Shown here: positions 22,849 through 35,269 of the stretch, in pieces | Layout: each line of letters opens with the position of its first letter | How positions within the stretch are numbered: the first letter of the stretch is position 1 | DNA from: Phascolarctos cinereus | Taxonomy: Eukaryota > Chordata > Mammalia > Diprotodontia > Phascolarctidae | Direction of reading: 5' to 3' | Assembly: GCF_002099425.1 (NCBI RefSeq) | Contig: NW_018343982.1 | Coordinates: 11,815,501-11,879,500 of the forward strand | Length of the DNA: 64,000 nt | The notes under the pieces: model-generated | What the model saw: the letters and a program-made list of their open reading frames with translations, nothing else | The model's database searches: none | Told to the model about the DNA's origin: nothing | Made by a program: the position numbers and the translations under genes

Positions 22849-23070
22849 TCTACCTTATTTAGAGACCACTAGAAAGAGACCTATTGGTTTTTTCTCCAAA
22901 TTTAATAATCCTTGTCCTTTTAACCTCTTCATTCTTATTTTCTAATTGCAGTCATATTTGTGATTTGCCAAGCACTCCATATTTTCTTAGATTATTGATA
23001 AAAATGCAATGTAAGACAATTAAAAATCTTACTAATACCAAGATGGTGTATTTTACTCTCAGAAATATTT

Positions 23071-23330
23071 AGGTGATATAGTGGATGGAGAGTACTGGAT
23101 TTGGAGTCTGGTAGACATGAGTTCAAATCTGGCCTTAGATGTTTACTACCTATATGACCCAGAGCAAATCACTTAACTCTTTTTGTCTCATTTTCCTAAA
23201 AAATTCCTGTGAAATGAGAATAATAACAGGACCTACCTTGCAGGGTTGTTATGAGGATCAAAGGAGATAATATTTGTAAAGTACTTAGCATAGTACCTGA
23301 CACATAGTAGGTGCTGTATAAATGCTTATT
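23071..23330 (+). repeat. CORE-SINE, full length
   Basis: The head is aggtgatatagtggatggag, then gagttcaaatctggcctta, caaatcacttaactctttt, cttgcagggttgttatgagg (CORE), gtaaagtacttagcatagta and the terminal gtgctgtataaatgcttatt. A complete MIR/MON-type element of 260 bp. Confidence 0.87.
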
Positions 23331-23794
23331 CCCTCCCTCTTGCTATCTATGAGATCTGTTGTTCTGTTGTAGAAGACAATTAGTCTGTTAGGATTTGTTT
23401 TCTACCAAATAGTTATAATTGTAATTGTTCAGCTTTGTTTATGTTGTGGGCAAGTTTCTGATCAGATTTTTAAAATTTTTATAGTTTTAGACATTAAAGT
23501 TCAGTTTTGTAGTTTCCAAGGCTAGTGCTTCTTCTCCCTTTAAAACATATAACCATTACATATTCTACTTTCTTTTTTAGGTGCCTTATCCTTCTTTGAG
23601 TTATTAATGATAGATGATCTTGTGTAATTGAAATTTAAAAATTTTATTTAGTGTGGTAGTTCTTTACATACATCTCACTGAATCACATGGACTCTTTTTT
23701 CTTAATCCAACTTTCTTTCCCACTTCCAAATCATGTGTAGCCTATTCCTGTTTCAATTTACCACACTTCCCAATCCTAATCCCTTTAAAAAGTG
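23331..23794. other. No recognised feature
   Basis: Intron; nothing recognised. Confidence 0.5.
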
Positions 23795-24240
23795 ATATGA
23801 AGCAGTACCAAAATGGCAGTGTAAAGGCAGGGCCTTGCCTGAGCTCTCCCAAATTTACCTCCAAGCAACTTTAACTCCTCAGAATGAATTATGGAATGGC
23901 AGAACCAACAAAAGGATAGGGTGAAATAATTTTCAAATCCATGACAACTTAGAAGGTAGGCAGGAAAGGTCTGTTTCACTTGAGTGAGAGTGGAGGACAG
24001 TCCGGTGCAAGCTGTGTCCCTGGCAAACCAGCAGCAGACCTTTAGGGTGACTGAATTAGCAACAGGGGCTTCCAGAGCTCTCAGCACACAGATGGTAAGG
24101 TGGTTGAACAACTGATTAGAAAGAGATTACAGAGGACCCTTTGCTGGCACTGCGTACAGTTCTCTGTTGAATTATCTACATGCAGTTTAGGGTCACAGTC
24201 CCAGGGCAAGGGCAAGCACTAGTACATATCATCAAACAGC
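23795..24240 (+). repeat. L1 5'UTR fragment
   Basis: gcagtaccaaaatggcagtg, then gcaggGccttgcctgagc, gaatggcagaaccaac, and ggataggGtgaaataattt follow the start of the marsupial L1 5'UTR as I remember it (the 'accaagatggcggcgtaaagg' opening). It is less AT-rich than its surroundings. A minus-strand open frame of 108 codons at 23785-24111 is incidental to this. Confidence 0.55.
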
Positions 24241-25090
24241 TACATTATCATAACTATTCTCAGTCATAGTGTGTTTGAAGTGTCGCTGTGTTGTGAACCT
24301 AACACAAAAATTAACTTAAAAAAAGCTTACTCTTTAAAAATCAAGATTTCTCTCAAAACATTTTACTCTTTGACATAATATTTGACCTACTCTACTTGTC
24401 TTACTCTACTCTGGGCAAAAATCATTGGGAATATTAAGAAAAACAACTAGTTTTGGATTAGTGTGAATAATGAATCTCATAAAGTGGTCACATTATTTGA
24501 ATTTACACTGCATATTTCCATCAGACTGAAACCAATTACCTTATTTTACACAATTATAACTTCAAATAATGTAATATGAATATTTGTGACCACTCCAGAG
24601 AATACTTTCTTCACACCAATCAGGAATTAGCTGTGTATGATTTGGATTTACCTTAGTCTATTTTAAATACCACTAGCTTATAGTAATTAGATGATGTTGA
24701 TTTTTAAAAATTTTGGAACCACCAGAATCATAATATAGTCATCAGTAAAAACTAACTACTTTTACCAATGTCTTGTTTTTAAAATTTTTTAAAAATGCTA
24801 TTTTTGAAGATTTCATAGTATCATGGAAGCTATCTAAATTTCGTCTACTGTGAAATTTTTAGCTAAAATAGAAAATTGGTTTTCTGAGATACCTGAATTC
24901 TGTACTCAAAATAGCTCTGAAATTGTAGTTTTTTAAAGGTAAGTATGGCTGTAACTACATACTTTGATAAATTAGGTGACTAAAATCCCCTTAAAGTAAG
25001 TTACAATAATATATATATATTTTAAATTAGAAGTATTTGGAGACATTTAAAAATTATTCAGGTATTGTAATTTACATCATATATACAGAT
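24241..25090. other. No recognised feature
   Basis: AT-rich intron without recognisable repeats. Confidence 0.5.
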
Positions 25091-25420
25091 TTTAAATTTT
25101 ATTTATTTTTTAAAACAATCATTTAAACATTTTTTGAATTGCAAATTATCTCTCTCTCTCCTATCCTTCCCCCCCCATTGAGAAGGCAAGAAATATGATC
25201 TCAATTATACATATGAAATCACACAAAACGTATTTCCATATTTCTTGCAAAAAAAGCAAGAAAAATAAGTGAAAAAATCGTTTGAATCTGCACTCAAATT
25301 CCATCAGTTGTTTTTCTGGAGGTGGATATCATTTTCATCATAAGCCCTTCAGAATTATCTTGGGTCATTTTATTGATCAGGATAGCTAAGTCATTCACAA
25401 TTGATCATTGTGCAACATTA
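25091..25420 (-). repeat. L1 3'UTR and ORF2 end
   Basis: T-rich left end, then ccattgagaaggcaagaaa, atatgatctcaattatacat, tctggaggtggatatcattt and ctaagtcattcacaattgat: the antisense of the marsupial L1 3' terminus, parallel to 32760-33090. Confidence 0.85.
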
Positions 25421-25436
25421 TATATTCTATGTAGTT

Positions 25437-25686
25437 AATAATAATACTAGCTAGCATTTATATAGCACATATTATGCGCCAAAACATGTTACAGTTATTA
25501 TCTCATTGATCCTCTGGGAGGTAGGTACTATTATTTTCTTCATTTTGCAGATGAGCAAACTGAGGCAAACAGAGATTAAGGGACTTTCCTAGGGTCATAC
25601 AGTTATTAAGTATGTGAGGCTGGATTTCAACTCATATGTTCCTGACTCCAGGCCCAGTGTTCTATTCATCGTGGCACCTAGCTGCC
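25437..25686 (-). repeat. CORE-SINE, full length
   Basis: On the minus strand: head ggcagctaggtgccacgatg, actgggcctggagtcaggaa, cttaatctctgtttgcctc (CORE), atatgtgctatataaatgct, then an ATTATTA tail. It inserted next to the L1 fragment. Confidence 0.87.
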
Positions 25687-28392
25687 AATGGTAATGAAAT
25701 AAAAGAATACTTGTAAAGGGTCAGTATTTTGGGAAATGATAATACTGTGGAACAGTAAGATACAAACAAACAAACAAAAGATAGTCCTCTGAATGTTTTA
25801 TTTGATGCAAAACATTTTGATCAATGCTGTAATTCAGTCATTATCTAAATTCTATGCCGAAAGATTGGGGGTAATTGTTAAATACTGCTTCAGAAAGGAG
25901 TGTACAAAGCTGTCATATCTATAAGCATCTGTTTACATATACTGACCTTTATAATAGGTTTTGGATTTTTTAGTGTTAACTAAAGTGACAGATTTTATTA
26001 ACAACTTTAATTCTTAGGATTTTTATTTTTAGAGTTGGTTTCATATAGATACATATTAAGAAAATGATGTGAGCCATATGGAAAAATTTACATGTTCACG
26101 GTACCTTTTAAGTGGTAAATACATTTTCAGATACATAAGGTTTATTTTCCACTAATTGTCTATAGATGTATGTATCTTATGGGGGCTTAGTTAGGCTGTA
26201 TTCAATTTAAGCATCTTTAGAATAAGTGTTTCTGCATTTTATTTCTCTGTTCTTATTTATAGTGTTAAAAATTTTATGTATTTCAATGTCACCATCTTGG
26301 ATTAATATCTATACATTGTTTTCTTGTTTGAATGCACCTTATCTTATATTTGATAAGTTAATTTTTAAAGCACTAGACATTTTCTGAAAATCTAAACTAT
26401 TGTATCTTTTCTTATTTTGTAGTTTCTTGTATTTCAGAAATAATTTTTCATGTCTTATACCAACTAGTAATCATAACTATGGTATAATAGCCTATTGATA
26501 AGATTTTTAAAAAATTATTTAATTAAAATATTTTAACTTCTTTACCCAACTTGTGATTATTATTATCATGTTATGAAAAGCCCTCAAGCATTCTTGTCAG
26601 TGTCTGATAGCAATAATCACCTAATATTTAATATTTTATTAAATATTAAATTAATCATGATAAACACCAATAAATTATTTATAATTATTGATAGTATAAT
26701 AATATACATTATTTATTATTTAATAATAATTATACTAATATTAATTAAAATTAATAATTGAATTAAATATTTTTAATATTTAAAATCATATTTTAGTCCG
26801 CATAAATATAAAAACAATGTACTCAGATATTCTCAGCTTTCTAAAAGCCATAAAGGGAGATATAAAGATTATAATAACAATGACATCAATGAAAAAATAA
26901 TAAAAATGTTCATTCTTTCTTTCCCCTGGGTGTTCAAGTTGTTTGTAATTCTGTATTCTGTCTATATCTTGTTTTAATTTATATTAAAACATTTCTGAAT
27001 AGGGATTCTATGATTTTTGTTCCTAACGGTCAGAATATTTTAATATAGTTTAGGATTTAAGCTATTAACAAAAGCTCAGTATATCAGCAGTTGAATATAT
27101 TCACCAATTGTATACTGGATAAAAGTCTACTGTGTCTTTAGTCATGTTTATTATTTAATAGATATTTAGTGAGTTTTTTGGGTAAATTTCTTTATGTTTC
27201 ATGCTGCTTTTCTTAAATCTTAAATTTCCTTTGGTTTAAATCTTTGATTAGAATACATAATGACTTATTTCCTTGTCCTATATTGTTCCTCTTTCCTCCT
27301 CTGCCAAATCTAGACATTTTACTATTTTGCCATTTTAAAGAGAAAAAATATCATTATTTTACAAGAAGAGATTTAGAGATCATTAAACATGGCTGAAATT
27401 ATGAAATTTTGTGTCCAAAATTTTACAGCTTGAAATTCTTTGAAGTTTATGCTTTAAATTTTTTTATTATCATAGTTTCATAGTCTGAATTCTTTTAAGT
27501 GGTACTATGATATCCAGGGTAGAAGTCCATAGGAATATACAACTTTATTACAAAACAGTCTTTTGCCTCCCTCTCTTTCCTCACCACTAAATGATAATAA
27601 TATGATTGTTAGAACTGCAAGAGATCTTTGAGATTATCTGGTAGAATAGATAACGAAATTGGGTTTTTCAAGGACAGAGTCAAAGATTATTATCCTTCTC
27701 TTCTGTTACATTCATTTTTTCACTGGGAATTTTAAAATTCAGCTGTCAATTCCTAATCTATAACATTGTGATTATTTTGTGGTATAGTACTTTGCACATA
27801 CTACGCACTGAAAACATGTATTGAATTAATGTATCATTTTAATAAAATAAAAATATTTTGACTATATATTTATATTTCAGTATTTTACTTTTCTTATTAT
27901 TTTTAATAGACATGGATAATAATGTACCTATGTAAACATACCATGTTAAAATGTTTTTTTTAAGTAGCTGTTTTATGATTTTTAAACAGTGACATAGGTG
28001 GTGAATTAAAACAAATTAACATACTGTATTTAACTGACGTTGACATCCTTCACATTTAAAGCTGGAATTATTACTTGTGACAGATTCAGTTGTGAATGGA
28101 AAAGTCAATTTAAGACTTAAGGTGTTGTAAGGATAGTAATAATATTGTTATATAACACTTTATCAGCTTGGAACTCCAAACACTCTATTACATGATTCAC
28201 AGTTTCATATTAACTGAAGAAAAAGAAGTAAAATGACAATACTTTCGCCAGGGTTATCAATATGAATTATAGGGAAAGCGGAAAATAGATTGCTGAATTT
28301 TGAAATCCAATTAAAAATTATATACAATAATTAGGTGACTATCCAATGGACCTTTGCTTTTCTGTAATTATTTTCAAAATTCTATTCTATAG
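25687..28392. other. ATRNL1: No recognised feature apart from AT-rich sequence
   Basis: Intron. At 26500-26800 the sequence is almost pure A/T with several short palindromic runs (taatatttaatattttatta). A faint MIR-like fragment lies near 27610-27690 (aactgcaagagatctttgag). The last 31 bases before 28392 hold the acceptor region, with a weaker pyrimidine tract than the first exon. Confidence 0.55.
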
Positions 28393-28547
28393 GACTATTT
28401 TGAAAGAAAGTGGATTTGCCAGATATCTTCATTCAGCTGTCCTAATCAATGGAGCTATGCTGATTTTTGGAGGAAACACCCATAATGATACTTCCTTGAG
28501 TAATGGTGCAAAATGCTTTTCTGCTGATTTCCTGGCATATGACATAG
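28393..28547 (+). CDS. ATRNL1: ATRNL1 exon, next kelch repeat
   Basis: This exon codes for about 51 residues following the Trp shared with the previous exon: TILKESGFARYLHSAVLING, AMLIFGGNTHNDTSLSNGAK, CFSADFLAYDI. As remembered, it is identical to human ATRNL1 over this span (about residues 501-552). It contributes one kelch blade of the extracellular beta-propeller, with the double glycine in LIFGGN, a conserved RYLHSA strand and a Cys in AKCFSAD. NDT is an N-glycosylation sequon. The acceptor is attctatag/G and the donor is ATAG/gtatgt. The exon ends with the first base of a codon that the missing next exon must complete; in ATRNL1 that residue is Ala (ACDEW). Length 155 nt. With the 184-nt exon it makes a 339-nt unit that is symmetric in phase 1. 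Confidence 0.96.
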
Positions 28548-28801
28548 GTATGTATATGTTTAGAAGGTGTGAAAAATAGATAATTTCAATGTTTCCTAAA
28601 AAAAAGAGATCTGTGATAGAGTTCTATAAATACACATATATATTTATGGTTTTTGAAATGATTTCAGTGGAAAGTTATAAATGAGAACCCAGTCTCCAAA
28701 CAAAATATTAAGGCCGAGGATAAAAAGAGCAATGGGGAAATAAATTTTAGAGGACCCCTAGCATATTATATCCATTGTGAGTACTGCCTGTACATTATGG
28801 G

Positions 28802-28803
<2 letters not shown>

Positions 28804-28836
<33 letters not shown>
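28804..28836. repeat. (GT)n microsatellite
   Basis: Sixteen or so uninterrupted GT units, 257 bp downstream of the exon's donor site. Confidence 0.95.
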
Positions 28837-28837
<1 letters not shown>

Positions 28838-28936
28838 TATTGTACTCTTTCTACTGGTGGGAAGTGTGGAGAATTAGAAAAATAAACAGATGTTTAACTA
28901 TGGTAACTATAAATTGATGGAAAATCCTATGAAAAT

Positions 28937-28937
<1 letters not shown>

Positions 28938-28994
<57 letters not shown>
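28938..28994. repeat. (ATCT)n microsatellite
   Basis: About fourteen uninterrupted tetranucleotide units. Likely polymorphic. Confidence 0.95.
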
Positions 28995-31178
28995 GATCTA
29001 TGATATATTTAAAGACACGAGTCATCCCTAAAGTTTACTTTAATAGGATTATACTTGATTTTAGTTTACACTTACTTCTTCAAAGATAAATCTAAGTGAT
29101 ATAGGAATATGATGACATAAGAGAAATAAATGTGAAGGAAGATCAATAAAAGGAGAGATTACTTTTATAATTGAAATGAAGTTCTACAGAGTTGTTGGAG
29201 GGCTTGGGAGGAATAAAAAGCCCTAAGTAAAGAATCATAAAAGGTAATTTTTACATAAATTATTTTTCTCACTGAATTTTCCCCCCACTGTCTATATTCT
29301 TATTAATTCCTGTATTCTAAAAGTGAATATATTAGTCAAATACTAGAGTATTATTTTCTACAGACCAGTGTTGAAATCATTGCATCCTATGTTATAAAAA
29401 GAACAGTTTGTGAGCTAAAATGTATTTAAGCAGTAGTTAAGGGAATACTTGAATTATTGTTTATATGAAGAAGTTAAACACTTGATTTTGGATTCTAAAG
29501 TTGTGTTGTTTTGGTGCAAATAAAGAAAAAATGGCATTTTGTATAATTAGAAGTGATTTTTTTTCCTTTTTAGCTGCAAAAGGCACATGATACATTTTAG
29601 GAAATTACCTGAATTGGAAGAATACAGAGATTATGTTTTACTTATTAACATGCAGCCAGTAGTTTTCATCTTTAAAGTGTTATGTATTTATGTGAACAGA
29701 AATTCACAATGAGAAAGGTTAAGCATAATTTGAAAATCAGATGTGTATAATTATATATATTACATACATGTATATAAATCAAGTGATAAGCATTTAAACA
29801 GATATGTAGATTTTAAAACTTTTTAAACTGAAAGCATTGAATTTTAATCTTCTTTTTGAAATATTTCTAGTTTCCTAGAGCATCAGCATCACAGTATTGC
29901 CAAAAAGAAGAATAAATATTGAGCAAATTAAAAACAGCTTTGTTAGGAAAAATGCCTTTCATGTTGCTTGATTCTTCTAGTTAGTCCAGAAAATTTTCAT
30001 AAAATACTTATCTAGAATACTAAGGAAATAGGGTATCCTACTAATTTATTTTGGGGGTAAATGAGGATAATGTAAATATTCATTTTAAGGTGAAGCAACA
30101 TTGGATATGTTGAAATAGTTCAATATGTTCTGAAATTTTTATTATACTTTATTAGCAAATTCATCGTGATGAATATAATTTAATTTTGAGTTTTTAAAAT
30201 TGTGTGATTCTTAAGTGTGATGATTTATGGCAGCAGTTTCTGTACAAAGTGTAGGCTGTTGGTTCAATATGTCTGTAAAGGACAACATATTTACATATGA
30301 GATTAACAATCTAGCAAAAGGTTGATCTAAGATTTTGATGCTATTTTTCATGAATTTATTTCTTATGTTTAGAAATCAGCCATAATATCTATTTCATGGT
30401 CAAAGGTTATTATTGCAGGTAGTCTTCTGGGAATTTGCTAAATAACTAGCCTAAAATGTTAGGGAAACACATGTTTCTGAGTTAGTCTCATAAAATTCTC
30501 AAATATAACTTTTGATGTTTTTGGGCATCCAGTTTGGATGATTATTTAAAAATGAGTTGCAGATTTTTCTTGTTTATTTTTTAGTCTCCTCAATTGCTGG
30601 AAAGGAAAAAAAAAGACAAAAAAGATATAAGAAGTTTATTTTCAGTCTAGTTAGTGGTAATGAATATTTTTTTCAAATATTTTCAACTGACAGACTAGCA
30701 TTAATCTATTTAAAGATTCTTTTAAAAGTATCTTTAAAATTGCAGTAAACTTTGGGAAAATATTTTTCAAAAGTACACTAAATATGTCATAAGTTTTAGT
30801 CTATATTCTTTGAAGCAGTAGTTTATAATAAAAAGCCTATATATATTTTTGCTTAAGGAGAAATGGAAATTGAATTGATATTTTTATTCAGTAAAGAAAT
30901 GGTAGTTAAAGGTTAAGAAAACTTTTACAGAGTTTTAAATAAATAAAAGTTAGTGGTATATTAGATTTTTTTCAACAAATACATAAATATAACAACATAA
31001 CATAAATGTGGTTTTTTTTTCTGGATTAAATTAGTTGGAAACATGGTAGAAAGGCAAGCTGGAGAAGAGCAAAACAGCTGTATATTTATAGCTTAGAATT
31101 AATGATAATTTGTAATCACGTCAATTTAACTTAAGATATTCTATCAATTTAACTTAAGATATTAATTCTAAGTAGATA
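28995..31178. other. No recognised repeat; AT-rich intron
   Basis: Over 2 kb without a recognisable element, unusual for this window. At 31122-31164 a 20-base segment (tcaatttaacttaagatatt) occurs twice, three bases apart. Confidence 0.55.
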
Positions 31179-31328
31179 AGGAGGCAGTATGGTACAGTAG
31201 AAAGTGCTGGATTTGGAACTGGAGGATTTCTTATCTTGGCTCTCCCATTTACAACCTGTATACACTTAGGTAAGTCATAACTTCACTGGGCCTCAACTCC
31301 TTATGTGCAAAGCTAAGGATTTGCACTA
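31179..31328 (+). repeat. MIR-like SINE
   Basis: aggaggcagtatggtacagt (head), then gctggatttggaactggagg, ctcccatttacaacctg and aagtcataacttcactggg. Confidence 0.75.
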
Positions 31329-32003
31329 GATCAATCAGTAAATATTTATTAAACATCTGCTACAAGTCAGTCACTGTGCTAAGTGCTGAGGATACATAAA
31401 GGGGCAAAACACATTCCCTGCCCTAAAGGAGCTTCTAATCCAATGGGAACATCCAAACAAATATATAGGGATACCCTATATACAGGGTAAATAGGAAATA
31501 ATTAATAGAGTGAAAGGATATAATTAATAGAGTGAAAGCACTGGAATTAAGATGGTTGAGGAAGTCTTCCTGTAGAAAATGGGATTTTAACTGGGACTTA
31601 ATGGAAGCCAGGGAGGTCTGTAGTCAGAGCAGAGGAGGGACAGCCTTCCAGGCATTGGGGATGGCCAGAGAAATTGCCTGGAGCTGGAGCTGGAGTGTTT
31701 TGTTCATGGCATAGCCAGGGGTCCAGTGTCACCAGATCTAAGGAAATGTTTTGAGGAGTAAGGTGTAAGAAAATTGTAGAGGTAGCAGGAGGCTAGGTTA
31801 TGAAGGCCTTTGAATGTCAAACAGAGTATTTTGTATTTGATCCTAGAGGCAATAGGAAGCCACAAAGTTTATTGAGTAGAGGGCCAACATGATCAGACCT
31901 GTGTTTTAGGAAAATCACTATGGTGGCTGAGTTTGAGGTTTGGAGGAGGGAGAAATCTGAGGCAGGCAGACCCACCAGTAGGCTACTGCAGTAATCCAAG
32001 AAC
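31329..32003 (-). repeat. L2-type LINE, 3' 675 bp
   Basis: Antisense. The left edge is the element's tail (aatcagtaaatatttatta, then tcactgtgctaagtgctgag). It then runs through aggaagtcttcctgtagaaa and gatcagacctgtgttttagg to ctactgcagtaatccaag. The minus-strand translation keeps MDYCSSLLVGLPAS, the 'LDYCNsLlaGLP' motif near the C-terminus of L2/CR1 ORF2. A 22-bp-period local duplication (ataattaatagagtgaaag twice) sits at 31498-31540. Confidence 0.88.
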
Positions 32004-32389
32004 TACAATTGCTTAACTTCAATAATTTTTATGGATTTTCTTTGGAATTTGATAGGAGCTTATTATAGAGATATAGGATTTTAAGTCTACTCTTTATCAA
32101 ACTATTACTTTAATCTGGCATTACATTTCTAGTATATGTTGAGGACTGATTTTGAGTCACAGCTTTTGTATTTATGAGTGATATGACTATGGGAAAGTTA
32201 TATTATTCAACTGTAAATTGGGGATAATTCCTTTCATCAGATATTTATTTAGCATTTCCCTTATATATAATGTCATGCTACTGCTTTTCCTCCAGGAATT
32301 ACTTGGTGTCTGTTCTGTATTTGATTACTTATTTTTGTGTTGCTTCTTCCTATATAATGTAACATTTTGAGGACAGCTGTATATAAGCG

Positions 32390-32640
32390 TTATGAAGAAC
32401 TAAAACAAGTGTTATGTAAGATCTGAGGAAGAAAACATGATTACTGACAGATCAGAGTAGACTTCATTGAAGAGACAGCATTTAAGTTGGGTTTTTAAAG
32501 TATTAATAGGAATTCAATAGACAAAGAAGGAGAAGCAGAACATTTTCGACATAGAGAACAGAATAAACAAAGGTCATGGAGGCGAGAAAGTGGATTTTAG
32601 AGCCAGAGAATAGGATAGCTTGCTAGACATATGAGAGAGT
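32390..32640 (-). repeat. L2-type LINE fragment
   Basis: acttcattgaagagacagc, then gttgggtttttaaagtatta, gagaacagaataaacaaagg and tcatggaggcgagaaagtgg: the antisense of the L2 3' region, parallel to part of 31530-31720. Confidence 0.68.
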
Positions 32641-32693
32641 TTTTTTTTTGGGGGGTATAGCAACCTGTGATTTCATTTGTGTGAACTTGGGTT

Positions 32694-32710
32694 AGAGCAG
32701 AGCTTTTTAA
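32694..32710. repeat. Target-site duplication of L1, left copy
   Basis: agagcagagctttttaa, matching 34811-34827 with one mismatch in 17. Confidence 0.85.
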
Positions 32711-34810
32711 AAAGCTTATATTTATTTTTTTCAACAGTATCTTATTTTTTTCCAATTATGTATAAAGACAATTTTTCATATTCATTTAAAAAAGTTTGAG
32801 TTCCAAGTTTTCTTCCTTTCCCCCAAAACAATAAACAGTTTGATATAAGTTATATATGTGTAATCATGTAAAACCTATTTCTATATTAGTCATCTTGTGA
32901 AAGGAAAAACAGAACATAAGGAGGAAAACACACAAAAAATAAAGAAAATAAAGATAGTATGCTTTGATATGCATTTAGACTCCATCAATTCTTTTTCTGG
33001 ATGTGGATAGCATTTTCCATCATGAGCATTTTGGAATTGTTTTAGATCACTGTATTGCTGAGAAGAGCTGAGTCATTCATAGTTGATCATCACACACTGT
33101 TGCTGTTACTGCATATAATGTTTTCTTGGTTCTGCTCACTTCACTGTGCATCAGTTCATGTAAGTCTTCACAGGTTTTTTCTAAAACCGCCTGTTCATCA
33201 TTTCTTATAGCACAATGGTATTCCATTACATTCATATACCACTGCTCCTTCAGCCATTCCCTAGTTGATGGGCCGCTCTTCAATTTCTAATTCTTTGCCA
33301 CCACAAAGAGATCTACTATAAATATTTTTGTATGTATGGGTTCTTTTCCTTTTCTTATGATGTCTTTGGGATACAGACCTAGTAGTGGTATTGCTAGATC
33401 AAAGGGTGTATACACAGTTTGATTGCCCTTTGGGAATAGTTCCAAATTGCTGTCCAGAATGGTTAGATCAGTTCGCAGCTCTACCAACAGTGCTTTAGTG
33501 TCTCAGTTTTCCCACATCCTCTCCAACATTTATCAATTTTCATTTTTGTCATATTAGCCAATCTGATAGCTGTGAAGTGGTACCTCAGAGTTGTTTTAAT
33601 TTGCATTTCTCTAATCAAAAGTGATTTAGAGCCCTTCTTCATATGCCTACAGATAGCTTTGATTTCTTCATCTGAAAACTGCCTGTTCATATGCTTTGAC
33701 CATTTATCAATTGGGGAATAACTTGTATTCATATAAATTTGACTCAGTCCTCTACATATTTGAGAAATGAGGCTTTTATCAGAGATACTTGCTGTAAAAA
33801 TTGTTTCTTAGCTTTCTGCTTTCCTTCTAATCTTGGTTGCATTGGTTTTGTTTGTACCTACCTTTTAAATTTAATATTATCAAAATTGTCCATTTTATAT
33901 CTTGTAATACACTCTCTTGTTTGGTCAACAATTCTTCCCTTCCTCAATATATGACGAGTAAACTATTCCTTAGTCTCCTAATTTGCTTAGAGTATCATCC
34001 TTTATGTCTAAATCATGTGCCCATTTGGGCCTTATCTTTCTCTACGGGGTGAGATGTTGATCTATACCTAATTTCTGCCATACTGTTTTCCAGTTTTCCC
34101 AGTACTTTTTGTGAAATAGTGAATTCTTGCCCCCAAACTGAGGTCTTTGGGTTTATTAAACACTAGATTACTATGGTCATTTACTGTTATGTCTTGTGTA
34201 CCTAATCTATTTCACTGATCCACCACTGCATTTTTTACCCAGTGCCAGATAGTTTTGATGATTGCTGCTTTATAATATTGTTTGAGATCTGGTAAGGCTA
34301 GGCCACCTTCCTTCGCATTTTATTTTCATTAATTCTCTTTATATTCTTGACATTTTGTTCTTCCAGATGAATTTTTTTTGTTATTTTCTTTCTAGATCTA
34401 TAAAAGTTTTTTGATAGTTTGATTCATATGGCACAGATTAAGTAAATTAATTTAGGTAGAATTGTCATTTTTATTATATTGGCTTGGCCTACCCATGAGC
34501 AATTTGTATTTTTCCACTTGTTTAAATTGACTTTATTTGTGTGAAAAGTGTTTTGTAAGTATGTTCATATAGTTCCTGGGTTTGTTTGGGCAGGTAGACT
34601 CCCAATTATTTTATATAGTTTACAGTTATTTTAAATGGAATTTCTCTTCCTGTCTTTTGCTTGCTGGGCTTTGTTGGTCATATATAGAAATGCTAATAAT
34701 TTACATCAGTTTATTTTATATACTGCAACTTTGCTAAAGTTCTTAATCATTTCAAATAGTTTTTTAGTTGATTCTCTAGGATTCTGTAAGTATACCATCA
34801 TATCATTTGT
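32711..34810 (-). repeat. L1, 5'-truncated 2.1 kb insertion with ORF2 C-terminal half
   Basis: Antisense. The left end is the T-rich tail and 3'UTR (ttgagttccaagttttcttc), followed by ORF2 coding. The minus strand keeps long open pieces: EWLKEQWYMNVMEYHCAIRN (33077-33283), AIPLLGLYPKDII (33287-33487), and IREMQIKTTLRYHFTAIRLA with a KCWRGCG motif (33481-33732). These align with the ends of mammalian L1 ORF2. Coding resemblance continues to about 34800 (RT thumb and palm, read antisense). Bounded by 17-bp target duplications. Confidence 0.94.
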
Positions 34811-35030
34811 AGAGAAGAGCTTTTTAAGTAGAGGTCCACAGGCCCTTAAAGGTTTTTAGGGGATTTTTAGGGGACCCATGAACTGGGATGAGAAAAATGG
34901 AATTTTTGTTTTAATAAAATTTTTTTCTTTTGTAATCTTACATATTTTATTTTATGCATAGAGAAACATTATTTTGAAAAGGGATCTGTGTCATAAAAAG
35001 CAGTTAAGAGCTCCTGGACCAGAAAGTCTC
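34811..35030. mobile_element. hAT/MER-like non-autonomous element
   Basis: gagctttttaagtagaggtc at the left and agttaagagctcctggacc at the right look like eroded inverted termini. The body (gaacccatgaactggg-like, ttattttatgcatagagaaa) resembles old hAT-type MERs. The L1 at 32711-34810 inserted at its left edge. Confidence 0.5.
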
Positions 35031-35074
35031 TCTACCAGTGCAGATTACTAATTCATCTTCAATTTATACTTTAA

Positions 35075-35205
35075 CAGAGTTGGCCGAGCCATCAAGTAAT
35101 TGGCCATGGTCACTTAGCTAGCATTTTAGAGGAAGGACTTGAACCTAGGTGTTCCAAACTCCAAGGCTGGCCTAATCCTCTGTCTGTGAAGCCACACTGC
35201 CTTTG
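35075..35205 (-). repeat. MIR-like SINE fragment
   Basis: ggccatggtcacttagctag, then gaaggacttgaacctaggtg, ctccaaggctggcctaatcc and gaagccacactgcc (head). Confidence 0.7.
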
Positions 35206-35269
35206 AGAATATCAGGGAAGTTTGGAAGATTAGAATGGAACCAGATTCTAATTGGGGTACAATTACAGG

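Larger units (their letters stand above)
21817..28392 (+). other. ATRNL1: ATRNL1 intron, 6,576 bp, phase 2
   Basis: Bounded by gtaagt at 21817 and attctatag at 28392. The split Trp codon TG|G is restored across it. It carries a hAT MITE, two CORE-SINEs, an L1 5'UTR piece, an L1 3' piece and AT-rich sequence. Confidence 0.94.

Noticed and set aside
28938-28994. CRISPR-like array of short direct repeats
   Set aside because: It is a plain tetranucleotide microsatellite without spacers.
33077-33732. Three open frames on the minus strand that look like a small gene cluster
   Set aside because: They are consecutive pieces of L1 ORF2 in different frames.
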